Source of the DNA: Lepus europaeus
Taxonomy: Eukaryota > Chordata > Mammalia > Lagomorpha > Leporidae
Length of the DNA: 64,000 bases
NCBI RefSeq assembly: GCF_033115175.1
Contig: NC_084844.1
Location: 33,141,885-33,205,884 of the forward strand
Direction of reading: 5' to 3'
Within the stretch, counting starts at the first letter, position 1, and each line of letters starts with the position of its first letter. A program made the position numbers and the translations under genes. Positions 1 through 11,149 of this stretch are shown here, piece after piece. The notes beneath the pieces were generated by a model. It searched no databases and was not told the origin of the DNA. It was given only the letters and a program-made list of their open reading frames with translations.

Positions 1-182
1 GTCATTTTTGATTAACCTGATTCAGATAGTTTTATCATATCCCGTCCCTGTTGCAGATGTTTTTTTTCCTCATGGGCAGTATCTTAACAATGTTATTAGT
101 TACAAACATAAATAATATAGTTTTCAAGCACTTTATTAGCCACTACTGCAGGTTAGTGTAGTTCAGTTAATTCACAATCGCT

Positions 183-461
183 CAACATTTGGCATGGTGA
201 TTAAGACATTGCATGGGACACCCACATCTATATTGGAGTGCCTGAGTTTGAAGGCTCTGGCTCCAGTTTCCTGCTAATGTGCACCCCAAGAGGCAGCCAT
301 GGTGGCTCAAATACCTGGACCCCTGTCACCCATGTAGGAGACCCAGACTGATTTCCAGTCACTGGCTTTGGCCTTTTGAGAGCATCTGGAGAGTGAACTA
401 GCAGATGGAAGATCTTACTCTGTTTCCCTGCCTCTCAAATAAGATGAGAAAAAAAAAAAAT
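183..461 (+). mobile_element. C-repeat SINE, type C
   Basis: The head is 'caacatttggcatggtgattaag', the middle 'gctaatgtgcaccccaagaggcagc', and it ends in an A-run at 449-460. It is strongly diverged. Confidence 0.8.
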
Positions 462-513
462 TCTTGAAGCTTGCTTAGTGATTTGAAGGGTACAGAGTCC
501 CAGCTGCTCCTCT

Positions 514-750
514 TTTTTTTTTTTTTAAAGATTTATTTATTTATTTGAAAGTTGGAGTTACATAGAGAGAGGAGAGGCAGAGAGAGAAAGAGAGAGGGGA
601 CTTCCATCTGCTGATTCACTCCCCAGTTGGCCACAATGGCCAGAGCTGAGTTGTTCTGAAGCCAGGAGCCAGGAGCCAGGAGCTTCTTCCATGTCTCCCA
701 TGTGGGTGCAGGGACCCAAGGACTTGGGCCATCTTCTGCTGGTTTTGCAG
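514..750 (-). mobile_element. C-repeat SINE, type A, head missing
   Basis: Starts with the reversed tail (T-run, aaagatttatttatttattt) and stops at 'caggccatagctgct', where it meets an oppositely oriented copy. Confidence 0.9.
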
Positions 751-751
751 G

Positions 752-943
752 CCATAGCTGCTCCTCTTCTGATCCAGCTCTCTGCTTTTGTCCTGAGAAG
801 ACAGTGGAAGATGGCCCAAGTGTTTGGGCCCCTGCACCCACATAGGAGACCCAGAGGAAGCTCCTGGCTTTGGCCTGCCCCAGCCCTGGTCATTGTGACC
901 ATTTGGGGAGTGAACCAGCAGGTGGAAGATTCACCTCTATGTG

Positions 944-975
<32 letters not shown>

Positions 976-1012
976 AACTTTGCTTTTCAAATAAATAAAT
1001 AGATCTTAGAAA
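752..1012 (+). mobile_element. C-repeat SINE, type A, head missing
   Basis: Begins mid-element at 'gctcctcttctgatccagctctctgc', has (TC)n at 947-974, and ends with aaataaataaatag. Together with 514-750 it forms a head-to-head palindrome of about 500 bp. Confidence 0.9.
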
Positions 1013-1441
1013 CAAAAAAATTTGTACTTATGCAGCCCTAATTTCCCACAATAACTGCAATAACAAAACTTGTGTTCAAAACAGTTTACATGCCCAAGTA
1101 AAGACTGAACTTTTCAATCTAAAATATCTACATTCAGAAAAAAATTCCATGATAATATCTGCTTTTTTTTTTCATACCTTTCCCCAAGATGAGTGGGTGT
1201 TGCTTTAAATTTGTGCAACTAAAGAGTGCCTTAGGTAGACTCCCTAACACAAAGGAAGCAGTCTGTTCTAAAGGATTATTCAGGTCTTCCACCCATATAG
1301 ATAGAATGAGTGCTTAACATCTTTAAATGTATTTTCCTAGCTTCAATTAAATCCAACTTAGAAAAAATCAGATATTTCTGCCTGTGCATTTGTTAACAGC
1401 ATTTTGTGATGTCACAATTTTAGAAAGTGTATTATAAATTT

Positions 1442-1767
1442 TGGGGGCCGGTGTTGTGACATAGTGGGTAAAGCTGCACCACTTCTGATCCAGCTCCCTG
1501 CTAATGCACCTGGGAAATGCAGTACAAAATGGCTCAATGCCAGTTCAAGTCTCAGCTGCTCCACTTCTGATCCAGCTCTCTGCTATGGCTTGGGAAAGCA
1601 GTAGAAGATGGTCCAAGTAGACCCAGAAGAAGCTCCTGGCTCCTGGCTTCGGATTGGCACAGCTATGGCATTTGGGAAGTGAACCAGTGGATGAAAGACC
1701 TCTCTGTCTCTGCTTTCTCTGTAATTCTGTCATTCAAAACAAATAAATAAAACATCTTTCTTTAAAA
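1442..1767 (+). mobile_element. C-repeat SINE, rearranged
   Basis: The head is at 1445 (gggggccggtgttgtgacatag). The block 'ccacttctgatccagct' occurs twice (1479 and 1561), showing an internal duplication or a join of two copies. The tail is aaacaaataaataaaac. Confidence 0.85.
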
Positions 1768-2209
1768 AGTGTATTATAAATTCTGAATTGCTTTGGAAGT
1801 ACACATAAGAATATCTGGGGCTTGAGTTACACTTCCCATCTGACAATGTAGTCTTCAAATTATCTAATTGCTCTTAAAATATATATTTCTGTAGATAGTT
1901 ATGCAGGATTTGTATTCAACTATCTGAATGTCAAAGCCATGCTCCAACAGATTCACTGTGTTCCTGCAGAGCTTCAGTCATGTTTGAGCCTTTGTCAAGG
2001 TTAAAGTAAGCACTTGTTTGGGGAGAATGTAAATTAGTAGAGGTTCTCACCAAGCAGGATTGGCATTGTACCAAGTTATTAAAGCCATTTTCCAGGTCCA
2101 CCTGCCATGTGCTAAATACCTTTTTTAAGCTTCTGTTAGGCAAGTAACAAATAACCAAATTTCACTCTTGGCTTAATGTTACACATGGGGTGGCAGAGGC
2201 ATGGTTCTA

Positions 2210-2212
<3 letters not shown>

Positions 2213-2256
<44 letters not shown>
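2213..2256 (+). repeat. (CT)n microsatellite
   Basis: An almost uninterrupted CT run, the CT-rich block of a SINE that has expanded. Confidence 0.95.
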
Positions 2257-2260
<4 letters not shown>

Positions 2261-2280
2261 AAATAAAGATTTGTTTATTT

Positions 2281-2639
2281 GGCCGGCGCGGTGGCTCAAC
2301 AGGCTAATCCTCCGCCTTGCAGCGCCGGCACACTGGGTTCTAGTCCCGGTCGGGGCACCAGATTCTGTCCCAGTTGCCCCTCTTCTAGACTAGCTCTCTG
2401 CTGTGGCCCAGTAGTGCAGTGGAGGATGGCCCAAGTGCTTGGGCCCTGCACCCCATGGGAGACCAGGCAAAACACCTGGCTCCTGCCATCGGATCAGCGC
2501 AGTGTGCTGGCTGCAGTGCGCTGGCCGCAGCAGCCATTGGAGGGTGAACCAATGGCAAAAAGGAAGACCTTTCTCTCTGTCTCTCTCTCTCACTGTGCCC
2601 TCTGCCTGTCAAAAATAATAATAAAATAAAATAAAATAA
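2281..2639 (+). mobile_element. C-repeat SINE, type B
   Basis: The head is 'ggccggcgcggtggctcaacaggctaatcc'. It is flanked by the 16-bp duplication AAAGATTTGTTTATTT (2265-2280 and 2640-2655), which shows it landed in the tail of the minus-strand SINE to its right. Confidence 0.93.
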
Positions 2640-2956
2640 AAAGATTTGTTTATTTGAGAGGCAGAGGCAGAGAGAGCGAGCGAGCAAGTGAAGAGAGAGT
2701 TTATCTGCTGGTTCACTCCTCAAATGGCTGCAATGGCCATAGCTGGGCTGATCTGAAGCCAGGAGCCAGGAGCTTCTTCCAGGATCTCCCACATGGGTGC
2801 AAGGGCCCAAGCACTTGGGCCATCTTCTACTGCTTTCCCAGACCATAGCAGAGAGCCAGGTAGGAAGTGGAGCAGCCAGGACTCAAACCGGCACCCATAT
2901 GGGATACTGGCACTGCAGGCGGCAGCTTTACCCACTACGCCACAGTGCCAGCCCCA
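2636..2956 (-). mobile_element. C-repeat SINE, type A
   Basis: Reversed tail at 2640, reversed head 'ccacagtgccagcccc' at 2940-2955. Its tail was hit by the type B copy at 2281. Confidence 0.9.
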
Positions 2957-2982
2957 GTCCTACATATCTATCACTAAAAGGC

Positions 2983-3205
2983 ATTGTGGTGCAGTGAAAA
3001 GCTGAGCTTCGGACAAGATGGATTTGGGTTTAAATCTCCTGTACCACCTACTAGCCGTGTGAGCTTGTATAACTTCTTTAACCTGTGTAATCCTCTGTTT
3101 ATCTACAAACCAGGGATAATAATAGCACTTCTAGCCCTGTCACAAAGGTTAAATGTTTAAACACGCAGAGTGCCCTGAGCATAGAGGTTCTGAATAATTA
3201 ACAGT
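2983..3205 (+). repeat. MIR SINE
   Basis: Nearly full MIR: 'gtggtgcagtgaaaagctgagc', 'gatttgggtttaaatctcctgtacc', 'tagccgtgtgagcttg', 'cctctgtttatctac', 'gggataataatagcac' and 'gagtgccctgagcatagagg'. Confidence 0.85.
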
Positions 3206-3517
3206 GATTCTTACTCAGCCTCTCAAAACCCTTGCCCTTGGCTTCTTGACATCTGTGGTTTGGAGCTTTACCCTTCTTTGAGGAAGGAATAAGATACGAA
3301 ACTCAAGTCGGTCTGTATTGTGACTCATTTGATACTGTGGATAGATAGCCCAGTGGAAAGGAAGCCTGAAGTTCCTGCCTGAATTAAGGTTTTCGTTTTG
3401 TTGGAGAAAAAAAGAAGTGAAATCACTTTCGTGAATCACAGAGAAGAGAAGTGTTCCCGGCCGCGGAGGACACAGCCTCTAATGATAGCCAGGGTAGATG
3501 GTGGTCTGCCCTCACCA

Positions 3518-3816
3518 CCATTTCACATTACACGGTTCCGGTTCCTGGTGGTCTGCTACAACCTGAAAATTCTAGATTGGAAAATTCTAGAAATAACACC
3601 TAGGTTTTAGATAACTTTCCTAACAGTATTTGATTATAATTGTTTTATTATTAGTTATTGTTCATCTCTTCCTATGCCTAGTTTATAAATTAAACTGTAT
3701 TGTAGGCATGTATGCATAAGTGAAAATATAGTGTACATAGGCCTCAGTACTATTTATGGTTTCAGGCTTTTCCTGGAGGGGTGAGATGTATCCCCATGAA
3801 CAGGAGGGCTACTGTA
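3518..3816 (+). mobile_element. Tigger-like DNA transposon, internally deleted (non-autonomous)
   Basis: The left part has 'tacacggttccggttcctggtggtc', and the right part has 'ttattattagttattgttcatctc', 'tttataaattaaactgtat' and the end 'cctggaggggtgagatgtatcccc...ggctactgta'. These match the two ends of the mammalian Tigger1-type consensus. The transposase coding middle is missing. It is old and shared across placental mammals. Confidence 0.65.
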
Positions 3817-4433
3817 ACTGAGGAGTGGGGTGCAGCTCCTTTGCATTCTTGAGATTCTCCCTTGAAGACTCTCGCTCGTGGAAGAACTGAGGAGATAGCA
3901 AAGCCTCCTGACTAACGCCATGCTTCTATTGCTCAGGGCTGAGCTAGGTGTTTTAATGAACCAGCTAGTTAGAAAAACATCGCAGTTCTTCTTGCTTCTG
4001 TTTGGTGTGCTGTCCAGCCCTGTTCTTGGCCTAGACTTGGGATAACTCTATTGGATAACGGGGTAATCTACTTAACAGCAGATCTGAATTTGAATCCTGA
4101 CACCTTCACTTACCTTTATTATTCTGGACGTCTAAATTAATGGCCTTTTATTCCTTGATTTATCCTGTCATGTGTTCATTCTCACAGAACATTTATCAGG
4201 CATTCTCTGTATGCCAGGCCTAGACTGGACTTAGAAGTACAAAGTTAAAGGAACCATGACACTTGTTCAGGGCAACTTGTCAACCACAGTGACCTACAAA
4301 CTCTGCTCAACACACTGCCATTAAAACAGTTTTGAACATAAACCCCTATCTATGTCCATTTTTGTACACTATATGCATGTACTTCTGCACTATTGTGTAC
4401 ATATGTTAGTTATTGTTTAAAAAACCCAGTGTT
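3817..4433. other. non-coding; weak MIR/L2-like traces
   Basis: 4070-4145 has a MIR-like 'cagatctgaatttgaatcctgacacc'. 4165-4260 has an L2-like 'cattctctgtatgccaggcctagactgg'. No gene is seen. Confidence 0.4.
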
Positions 4434-4686
4434 GGGGCCGGCACTGTGGCGTAGCAGATTAGAGCCCTGGCCTGAAGTGCTGGCATCCCATATGGGCGCT
4501 GGTTTGAGTCCCAGCTGCTCCACTTCTGATCCAGCTCTCTGCTATGGCCTGGGAAAGCAGTAGAAGATGGCCCAAGTCCTTGGGCCCCTGCACCCACGTG
4601 GGAGACCTGGAGCAGCCAGCACTTGAACTGGCACCCAAATGGGATTCCGGCACTGCAAGCGGCAGCTACAGCACAGCGCTGGCCCC
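4434..4686. mobile_element. fold-back SINE: head at both ends
   Basis: 4434-4607 is a + strand type A head and middle. From about 4608 the sequence turns into the reverse complement of the same head (gagcagccagcacttgaactggcaccc ... cagcgctggcccc). There is no tail and no CT block. The two ends can pair over about 80 bp. Confidence 0.85.
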
Positions 4687-4739
4687 TCTGCTGAGTATTA
4701 AAATGAACTGTCACTATGAACTGTTTACAACCAGCACAG

Positions 4740-5120
4740 AACTAATTAGCTATCAGATCCAAACCACACCAAGGTAAACTTGGCTCATGGAAGCCAGGAG
4801 TCAGTTAGTAATGGGGAAAAATAAGTTCCTCAGTGCAAGAGAGCTGAATAGTCTTTTGGGAGCATTTCCCTGGCAGGTACAAATGGTATTAGGAATCTTT
4901 TTGGCAAAAGATAGAAATAAACAAAAATGGAATGCTACATTTTTTAAATCAGCAGATTGTCCCAGGAATGACAAAGCTATCAATAGACTAACAAGGGGAT
5001 AACTTTTAAGCATTATTTGTTGTGGGCTTAAAAAACACTCAAAATGGATTTATTTAAAGGTGTCACAATAGCTACGTGCAGGCATTTAGGCTTAAGGGAA
5101 GAAAATTAAAAGACGACACT
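4740..5120 (-). other. AT-rich unique segment, possibly more ARF4-like 3' UTR
   Basis: There is no SINE, frame or RNA gene here. It lies directly across the 5121-5455 SINE from the ARF4-like 3' UTR. The short repeat AGACACT-like flanks (about 5110-5122 and 5449-5456) suggest one continuous sequence was split by that SINE. UTR identity is inferred, not recognised. Confidence 0.35.
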
Positions 5121-5455
5121 TGGGGCTGGTGCTATGGCACAGCAGGTTAAAGCCCAGGCCTGCAGTGCCGGCATCCCATATGGACGTCACTTCGAGTCCC
5201 AGCTGCTCCTCTTCCCATCCAGCTCTCTGCTATGGCCTGGGAAAGCAGTATAAGATGGCCCAAGTCCTTGGGCCTTTGCACCCATGTAGGAGACCCAGAG
5301 GAAGCTCCTGGCTTCGGATAGGCGCAGCTCCAGCCATTGCAGCCATCTGGGGAGTGAACCAGTGGATGGAACCATCTCTCTCTGTCTCTGTCTCTACCTC
5401 TCTCTGTAGCTCTGCCTTTCAAATAAATAAAATAAATCCTTTTTAAAAAAAGACA
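5121..5455 (+). mobile_element. C-repeat SINE, type A
   Basis: Complete head (ggggctggtgctatggcac) to tail (aaataaataaaataaatcc). It is inserted in the 3' UTR of the ARF4-like pseudogene. Confidence 0.93.
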
Positions 5456-5462
5456 CTCCCCC

Positions 5463-5957
5463 CAGGAGAATTTCTTTAAATCCAAGCATATTTGCTAACT
5501 AGCAATATTATACTTGGTAAGCAATAATCGGCAACAAAATAAGGTTGAAGGCTGTATGATTCTGTCCAGACCAGTCCCAGATACTGTGTAATAACCAAGA
5601 TGCAAACTAATTTTGTTGTAACAAGCCGAAGCCAATTGTATCAAACATGTCCTTGGTTAGATTGTCCAGTTTAATGTTTTGAGAGCTCCTTTGACAACCA
5701 GTCAAGTGACCAGTTCCTTGTGTAGCACCAGTGGCTCGAACAGACCGTGTTCCGTTACACAGCGACGCAGACCTAATTTACCTGTCATTTCACGCATGGC
5801 CACAGCATTTGGTAAAGCCTGTTTGTTGGCACAAAGCAGCAGCACTGCATCCCGAAGCTTGTCTTCCGGAAGGACTTCCCGCAGCTCCGCTCCTTCCTGA
5901 ATCCTTCCACCATCACTGCTGTCTGCCACAGAAACAAGACCCTGGGTGTTCCGGAAG
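5463..5957 (-). pseudogene. ARF4: ARF-family (ARF4-like) processed pseudogene
   Basis: Read on the minus strand, 5957 to about 5690 encodes a decayed C-terminal third of an ADP-ribosylation factor. It starts at FRNTQGL, then [12 protein letters not shown], the block [15 protein letters not shown], and [11 protein letters not shown]. The guanine-specificity NKxD motif has become NKQA. LLLC (family LLLF) and the AMREMT block favour ARF4 over ARF1/3/5, which carry LLVF. After KLGL the frame is broken by indels, and a deletion removes the GLYEGL segment before a recognisable DWLSxELS and TAA. Intronless 3' UTR-like sequence continues to about 5463. It is interrupted by a SINE at 5121-5455 and may resume to about 4740 (inference). 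The N-terminal P-loop half is missing. The parent GTPase works in Golgi vesicle coat recruitment; this copy cannot. Confidence 0.78.
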
Positions 5958-6350
5958 GCCTGGGAATCCCAAGACCCAGGTGCCAGCAGCCTTGGTGTGC
6001 CATGAGGCCTGCGCTTCAGGGCGGCACCTGGATGGGAAGAACATTGTGTTGACACCTGCTGGAAGATTTGGGGGGGTGTGGGGCAACCCTGCCACCATGG
6101 GCCGCCTTTGAAAGCACTAATCCTCGCAAAGAGATGGCCTCATCACCTCTTAGGAGCCTCACCTCTTAATACTGAATTGGGAATTCAGTTTCAACATGAA
6201 TGTTGGAGAGGACGCAGACATGCAAGCAGCACTGTTGTCACTCATTCATGCACTTAACAAATTTCACGGAGCACCCAAGTATTAGACTGACAAGGGACTA
6301 GAGTTGAGTGCTTACAGTCAATTGCATAGTTCAGCGGCTAAGAGGAGACC

Positions 6351-6590
6351 TAAAGATTTATTTACTTATATATTTGAAAGACATGGTGAGAGGCAGAGAG
6401 GGGGAGAGAGAGAGAGAGAGAGAGCAAGCGAGCATACTTCTTTCTGCTGGTTGATTCCCCAAATGGCTGCAATGGCCAGGGTTGGGCAGGCTGAAGCCAA
6501 GCCAGGAACTCAATTCTGGTTTCCCATGTGGGTGGCAGGGACTCAAGTACTTGGGTCATCATGTGCCTTCACAGGTGCTGGATCAGTAGC
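6351..6590 (-). mobile_element. C-repeat SINE (older), first part
   Basis: Reversed tail and (GA)n block at 6408-6424, through 'gtgccttcacaggtgctggatcag'. Its head continues at about 6945-7010 after an inserted + strand SINE. Confidence 0.8.
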
Positions 6591-6942
6591 GAGGGGCAGA
6601 GGCTGGTTTTGTGCACAGCGGGGTTAAGCCACTGCCTACAACATGAGTATCCTATATGAGTGTTGGTTCAAGACCTGGCTGCTTTGCTTCTGATCTACCT
6701 CCCTGATAATGTGCCTGGGAAAGCAGTGGAAGATGGCCCAAGTTCTTGGGCCTCTGCCACCCACATGGCAGACCAGGATGGAGTTCCAGGCTCCTGGCTT
6801 TGGCCTGGCCCAGCCCTCACTGTGGCAGCCATTTGGGGAGTGAACGAAATGGTTCTCTTCCTTCTCTCACTCTCACTCTCACTTTCTGTCACTCTGCCTA
6901 TCAAATACTTGAATAAGTATTTACTGCTAAAAACATCGTGGA
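6590..6942 (+). mobile_element. C-repeat SINE nested in a minus-strand SINE
   Basis: Head 'ggctggttttgtgcacagcggggttaagcc'; tail region 'atcaaatacttgaataagtattt'. It splits the copy that starts at 6351. Confidence 0.8.
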
Positions 6943-7012
6943 ACACTCAAGACTTGAACTCTAATATGGGATCCAGGAGTCCCTACCGTGCACCACGACA
7001 TCCACCCCTAAG
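6943..7012 (-). mobile_element. C-repeat SINE head, second part of split copy
   Basis: 'actcaagacttgaactctaatatggg' to 'ccacgacatccacccc' is the reversed head that completes the 6351-6590 element. Confidence 0.75.
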
Positions 7013-7109
7013 AGGAGACTTTGTTGTGAGGAGGATACTATTTAGAGGTACTTATGTTTAATTCATATTCAATATATTAAAACTCTTAAGGTTTAAAATC
7101 TATTTTTTT

Positions 7110-7428
7110 AAAAGATTGATTTGAGAGGTAGAGTTACAGACAGAGAGAGGAGAAATACACACAGAGAGAAAGGTCTTCCATCCACTGATTCATTCCTCAA
7201 ATGGCTACAATGGCCAGGGATTGGGATGATCTGAAGCCAGGAGCCAGAGCTTTTTCCGGGTCTCTCATGTGGGTTCAGTGGCCCAAGGACCTGGGCCATC
7301 TTCTACTGCTTTCTCAGGCCATTAGCAGGGAGCTAGATTGGAAGTGGAGCAGCTGGCACTTGAACTGGCATTCATATCGAATGCCAGCCCTACAGTCAGA
7401 GGCTTAACCTACTATGCCACGGTGCCCC
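7110..7428 (-). mobile_element. C-repeat SINE, type A
   Basis: Reversed tail 'aaaagattgatttgagagg' to reversed head 'atgccacggtgcccc'. Confidence 0.9.
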
Positions 7429-7441
7429 ATAAAATATAGTG

Positions 7442-7749
7442 TTTTTTTTTTAAAGATTTATTTAAAAGAGTTACATAGAGAGAGATATATCTCTTCCATC
7501 CACTGATTTACTCCCCAAATGGCCACAAAAGCCAAGGCTTGGCCAGATTAAAGCCAGGAGCCAGGAGCTTCTTCTGGGTCTCCCACATGGGTACAGAGGT
7601 CCAAGGACTTGGGCCACTTTCTGCTGCTTTTCCCAGGCCGTTAGCAGGTAGCTAGATCAAAAGCGGAGCAGCTGGGACTCAACAGCGCTCATTTGGGATG
7701 CTGGCATTGAAGGCAGCAGCTTTAATTGCTATACCACAACACCAACCAC
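7442..7749 (-). mobile_element. C-repeat SINE, type A
   Basis: T-run and 'aaagatttatttaaaagag' to 'ataccacaacaccaacc'. Same orientation as the copy to its left, 13 bp away. Confidence 0.9.
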
Positions 7750-7790
7750 CAATCTAGTTTTTGAAAAGTCTTTAAAAGCTCAAAAGCTTC

Positions 7791-8122
7791 GGAGACTGGC
7801 GCTGAGGCACAGTGGGTAAAGCCACCGCCTGCGGAGCCAGCATTCCAAATGGGTGCCAGTTCAAGTCCTGGCTGTTCCACTTCTGATCTGGCTCTCTGCT
7901 GTGGCCTGGGAAAGCAGAAGATGTCCCAACTCCTTGGACCCCTGCACCCATGTGGGAGACCCAGAAGAAGTTCCTGGCTCCTGGCTTAAGATCAGCTCAG
8001 CTCCAGCCATTACGGCCATTTGGGGAGTAAACCAGCAGATGGAAGACTTCTCTCATTCTCTCTCTGCCTCTGCCTCTCTGTAACTCTGCCTTTCAAGTAA
8101 ATAAATATTTTTTTTAAAAAAA
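7791..8122 (+). mobile_element. C-repeat SINE, type A
   Basis: Head 'ggagactggcgctgaggcacag'; tail 'aagtaaataaatattttttt'. Confidence 0.9.
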
Positions 8123-9371
8123 GAACTCCAACAATTTATAACCTAATCACACATTTTCAAAGTCTAATCATGTGTTGCATTAAAAATAAGATTCATAATT
8201 TTTATGTGTTCATTTAGTACTTAAATGGATAAATCCTCAAACATTGTGCATATTATATAAGTAGTTTATTAAAACCGATTAAACATTTTGAGTAATTGCA
8301 AATTAAATTTATCTCACTCCCCGAAACATTTTAAATTCCTAACAAGGCTCATTAGTCAGTGCTCAGCACAGGAAACATAAACACATTAGGTGTTTTCGAG
8401 CAGAAAGGGTTTAAATACAGTAGATTAGCACTTGCCAAATTTTTGGAAGAAATGGCGGCGCTCCAGCGTGATTCCCAGAACACTGCAGAGCTGGTCTGCT
8501 AAGAACACTGCTTCCTCTGCCACAGTCAGAAAGGTGGACATCAGGAGGCCAGGGCCGAACCACTGAGTTAAAAAAAAATTCTTGACACCCTGCCTAAAAT
8601 GACATAGAGGCCATAGAGCCAGAAGTAGGATGCTGAGTTAGCCACTACCACTACTGCTTCACTGTGGGGTGGTGTTGTCCAACTGGCACTGCTTCTCAGA
8701 TCCCAAGAAGCTGCAGGCCGGACATCGGCAACCCCAGCTCTCACCAGCACTACCCGCTGCAAAGCACAGCTGGATGGACTTTGCCACACTGCTGCTGGTT
8801 ACTAACGTAAAGATTCTGATTCTTCCGAGTGAACTGAAACCTCCACCAGGAGAGATGTCATGACTTCTTTCTATTTCTCAGCACACGGTTCAGGCACACA
8901 GAAGTCACTTGGTAAATATGTGGTGCTTGGGAATCCACCATATTGTTACTGTTACTTTGATGCCTTCATTTTGATGATCTTCACCTTCCATACCCTTCAG
9001 CCCAATTTACAGTACACCAAACATCAGCAACTAAACTTGCACTGTGACTACTATTGAAACTGGGCAGAATAACTGGTCACCTCCATTGGCACTTCTACCA
9101 GAAATTGGAATCAGAGGCATCCATTGTGGACATTACTAGGTAGCTATTTTGCTGCTGACAATAGATGTTTAGTAGTGGTTGTCTTAACCAAAGATGCAAG
9201 AGCACCAGTAGAACTAACTGGTATAATTTAATTCATACCCAGAACCCTAGGCACACAGTGTGTTGGAAACTGCACCCATACATAGCACTCATGACTGTGA
9301 TTCAGATCCAATAGAAAGAAAAACTCCCTAATATAATATGATCTACCAATCCAATAATTAAAAAATTCTAC
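8123..9371. other. 1.25 kb without recognised gene or known repeat
   Basis: AT-rich to 8450, then mixed. 8395-8560 ('gcagaaagggtttaaatacag', 'ggacatcaggaggccagggcc') looks like old interspersed-repeat sequence, but I could not name the family. Short frames at 8669 and 8860 have no recognisable domain. Confidence 0.5.
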
Positions 9372-9605
9372 TTAGGGATGGACATTTGAGGTAGTGGTAA
9401 AATACTGCCTGGGATCCGCATCTCCTACCACATCTCCTACCTGGATTTCAGTGCTGGGTCTGCTCCCAGTTCTGGCTTCCTGCTAATGTGCATACTGAGA
9501 AGTAGTGGTGATAGCTCAAGTATCTGGGTCCTTGCCACCCACGTGGAAGACCTGCATTGAGTTCCCTGCTCCCTGCTTTAGCCTGGCTCAGTACCAACTG
9601 TTGTA
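9372..9605 (+). mobile_element. C-repeat SINE, type C, tail missing
   Basis: 'gggatggacatttgaggtagtggtaaaatac' to 'tgttgtaggcatcttt'; ends at L1 sequence. Confidence 0.75.
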
Positions 9606-9906
9606 GGCATCTTTGGATCACAATACAATAAACACAAAAATCAGCAACAATAAAAATATTGTCATCTATACATATACATGAAAATTAAACATCTTGTTCC
9701 TGAACAACCAGTGGATCAAACAGGAAATTTTAAAAATGTATTGATACAAATGAAAAAGAAACAATATATCAAAACCTATGGGGTACAGCAAAAGCAGTAC
9801 TGTGAGGGAAGTTTATAGCAACCAATGCCTACATAAAAAAAAAAAAAAAAGAAATGTAAACAACTTATCACTGTACCTCAAGAAAGCAGATAAACAAGAA
9901 CAATTA
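9606..9906 (+). mobile_element. L1 ORF2 fragment (old)
   Basis: AT-rich coding relic. Broken frames read like the ORF2 stretch 'NNQW...', 'YQNLWG', 'AKAVL', '(G)KFIATNAY', ending in an A-run at 9834-9851. It sits between two type C SINEs. Confidence 0.6.
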
Positions 9907-10238
9907 AATGCTGGTTAAGACATCTGCATCCCGTATCAGAGTGCCTAGATTCAAGTCCTGGCTCTGCTCACAATTCCAGCTTTCTGTTGATGCACATCTT
10001 GGGAGGCAGCAGGTGATGGCTCAAATAGTTAGGCCCCTGCCATCAATGTGGGAGACCTGGATTGAGTTCCCAGCTTCCTGCCTTAAGCTGGCCCAGTCCT
10101 GGTCCTTGCAGGCATTTGGGGAGTGAACCAGTAGACAGGATATCTCTCTCGCTCGCTCACTCTTGCTCTTGCTCTCGCTCTCTCTCCTCCTCCTCCCCTC
10201 TCCCCTCAGACCTTCTCAAGTAAACTGAAAAATATTAA
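9907..10238 (+). mobile_element. C-repeat SINE, type C
   Basis: 'atgctggttaagacatctgcatccc', CT/GCTC-rich block at 10143-10200, tail 'tctcaagtaaactg'. Confidence 0.8.
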
Positions 10239-11149
10239 GTGCTGTCTGTAAGACCAAATGCAACAGGAATTGCCCATAAGCACTGTACATAGTTGATAAA
10301 AAGCTGCTTGCTCCCCCCAGGGATACAGATAAAGAGTTCTAAAGTCGCTGTACATGTATACGGAAATCAAACAAGTAAGTAAATGGATGGCTGATGGTGG
10401 AAACTGCGTTCTCCTTGTTGGCATGGAGGCTTACAAGAGCAAGGGGAAGAGGCTACAACAAGCTGTGTGACAATGGAGTAGATGAGGAGACACTAATGTA
10501 AACTAATGTTTAGCTTAAGGTACATACCAGTGGCTACAGAGAGAAATAGCTTCTCGCTGTATAAACACAGGCACATACACAATTTAGGACACACTGTATT
10601 CCTCCTCACTCTGTAAGCCAAGAGGGCCTACAGGCAGAACACCCAAGTAGCAATGAGCATGCCTAGCACCAAATCTTGGTTTCTCATGCTTTTCTCTAAT
10701 AAGAAGAAATCAGGGTTCCTTGGAGAATTGTCTGATTCTAACACTGGGACAATGAAATAGACATGATCAGCCTAGAGCATCTTCTACAGCCATAAAGTAT
10801 GAAAGTGCTAACTAAAATACCCAACACAAAAATCAAGGAAAAAATAAATGAAACCTCCACAATGGTGAGGGTATGTCAAAGGGATACAGGAGCCAACTAA
10901 CAGAGCCCAGGCACTCTGATATGGGATACAGGCACCCCAAAGCCGGCACCATTTGAACTAGGTGAAAGAAAACAAAAAAACACAAGGTAGCATTGCATAG
11001 TAACCCGAAGTATAAAATGAGTATCCATAAGTCCATACTAACACAAATAAATTGCTGAATCAATAAATGAGGAGAACATACAAATGCCCCCTATGGAATA
11101 ACATTAAATAATTTACATAGAGCAAAATCCCCACACAGAAAAGAGTCAG

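Noticed and set aside
2281-2360. SINE heads as tRNA genes
   Set aside because: A and B boxes derive from a tRNA, but no intact cloverleaf is seen and each continues into the SINE body.
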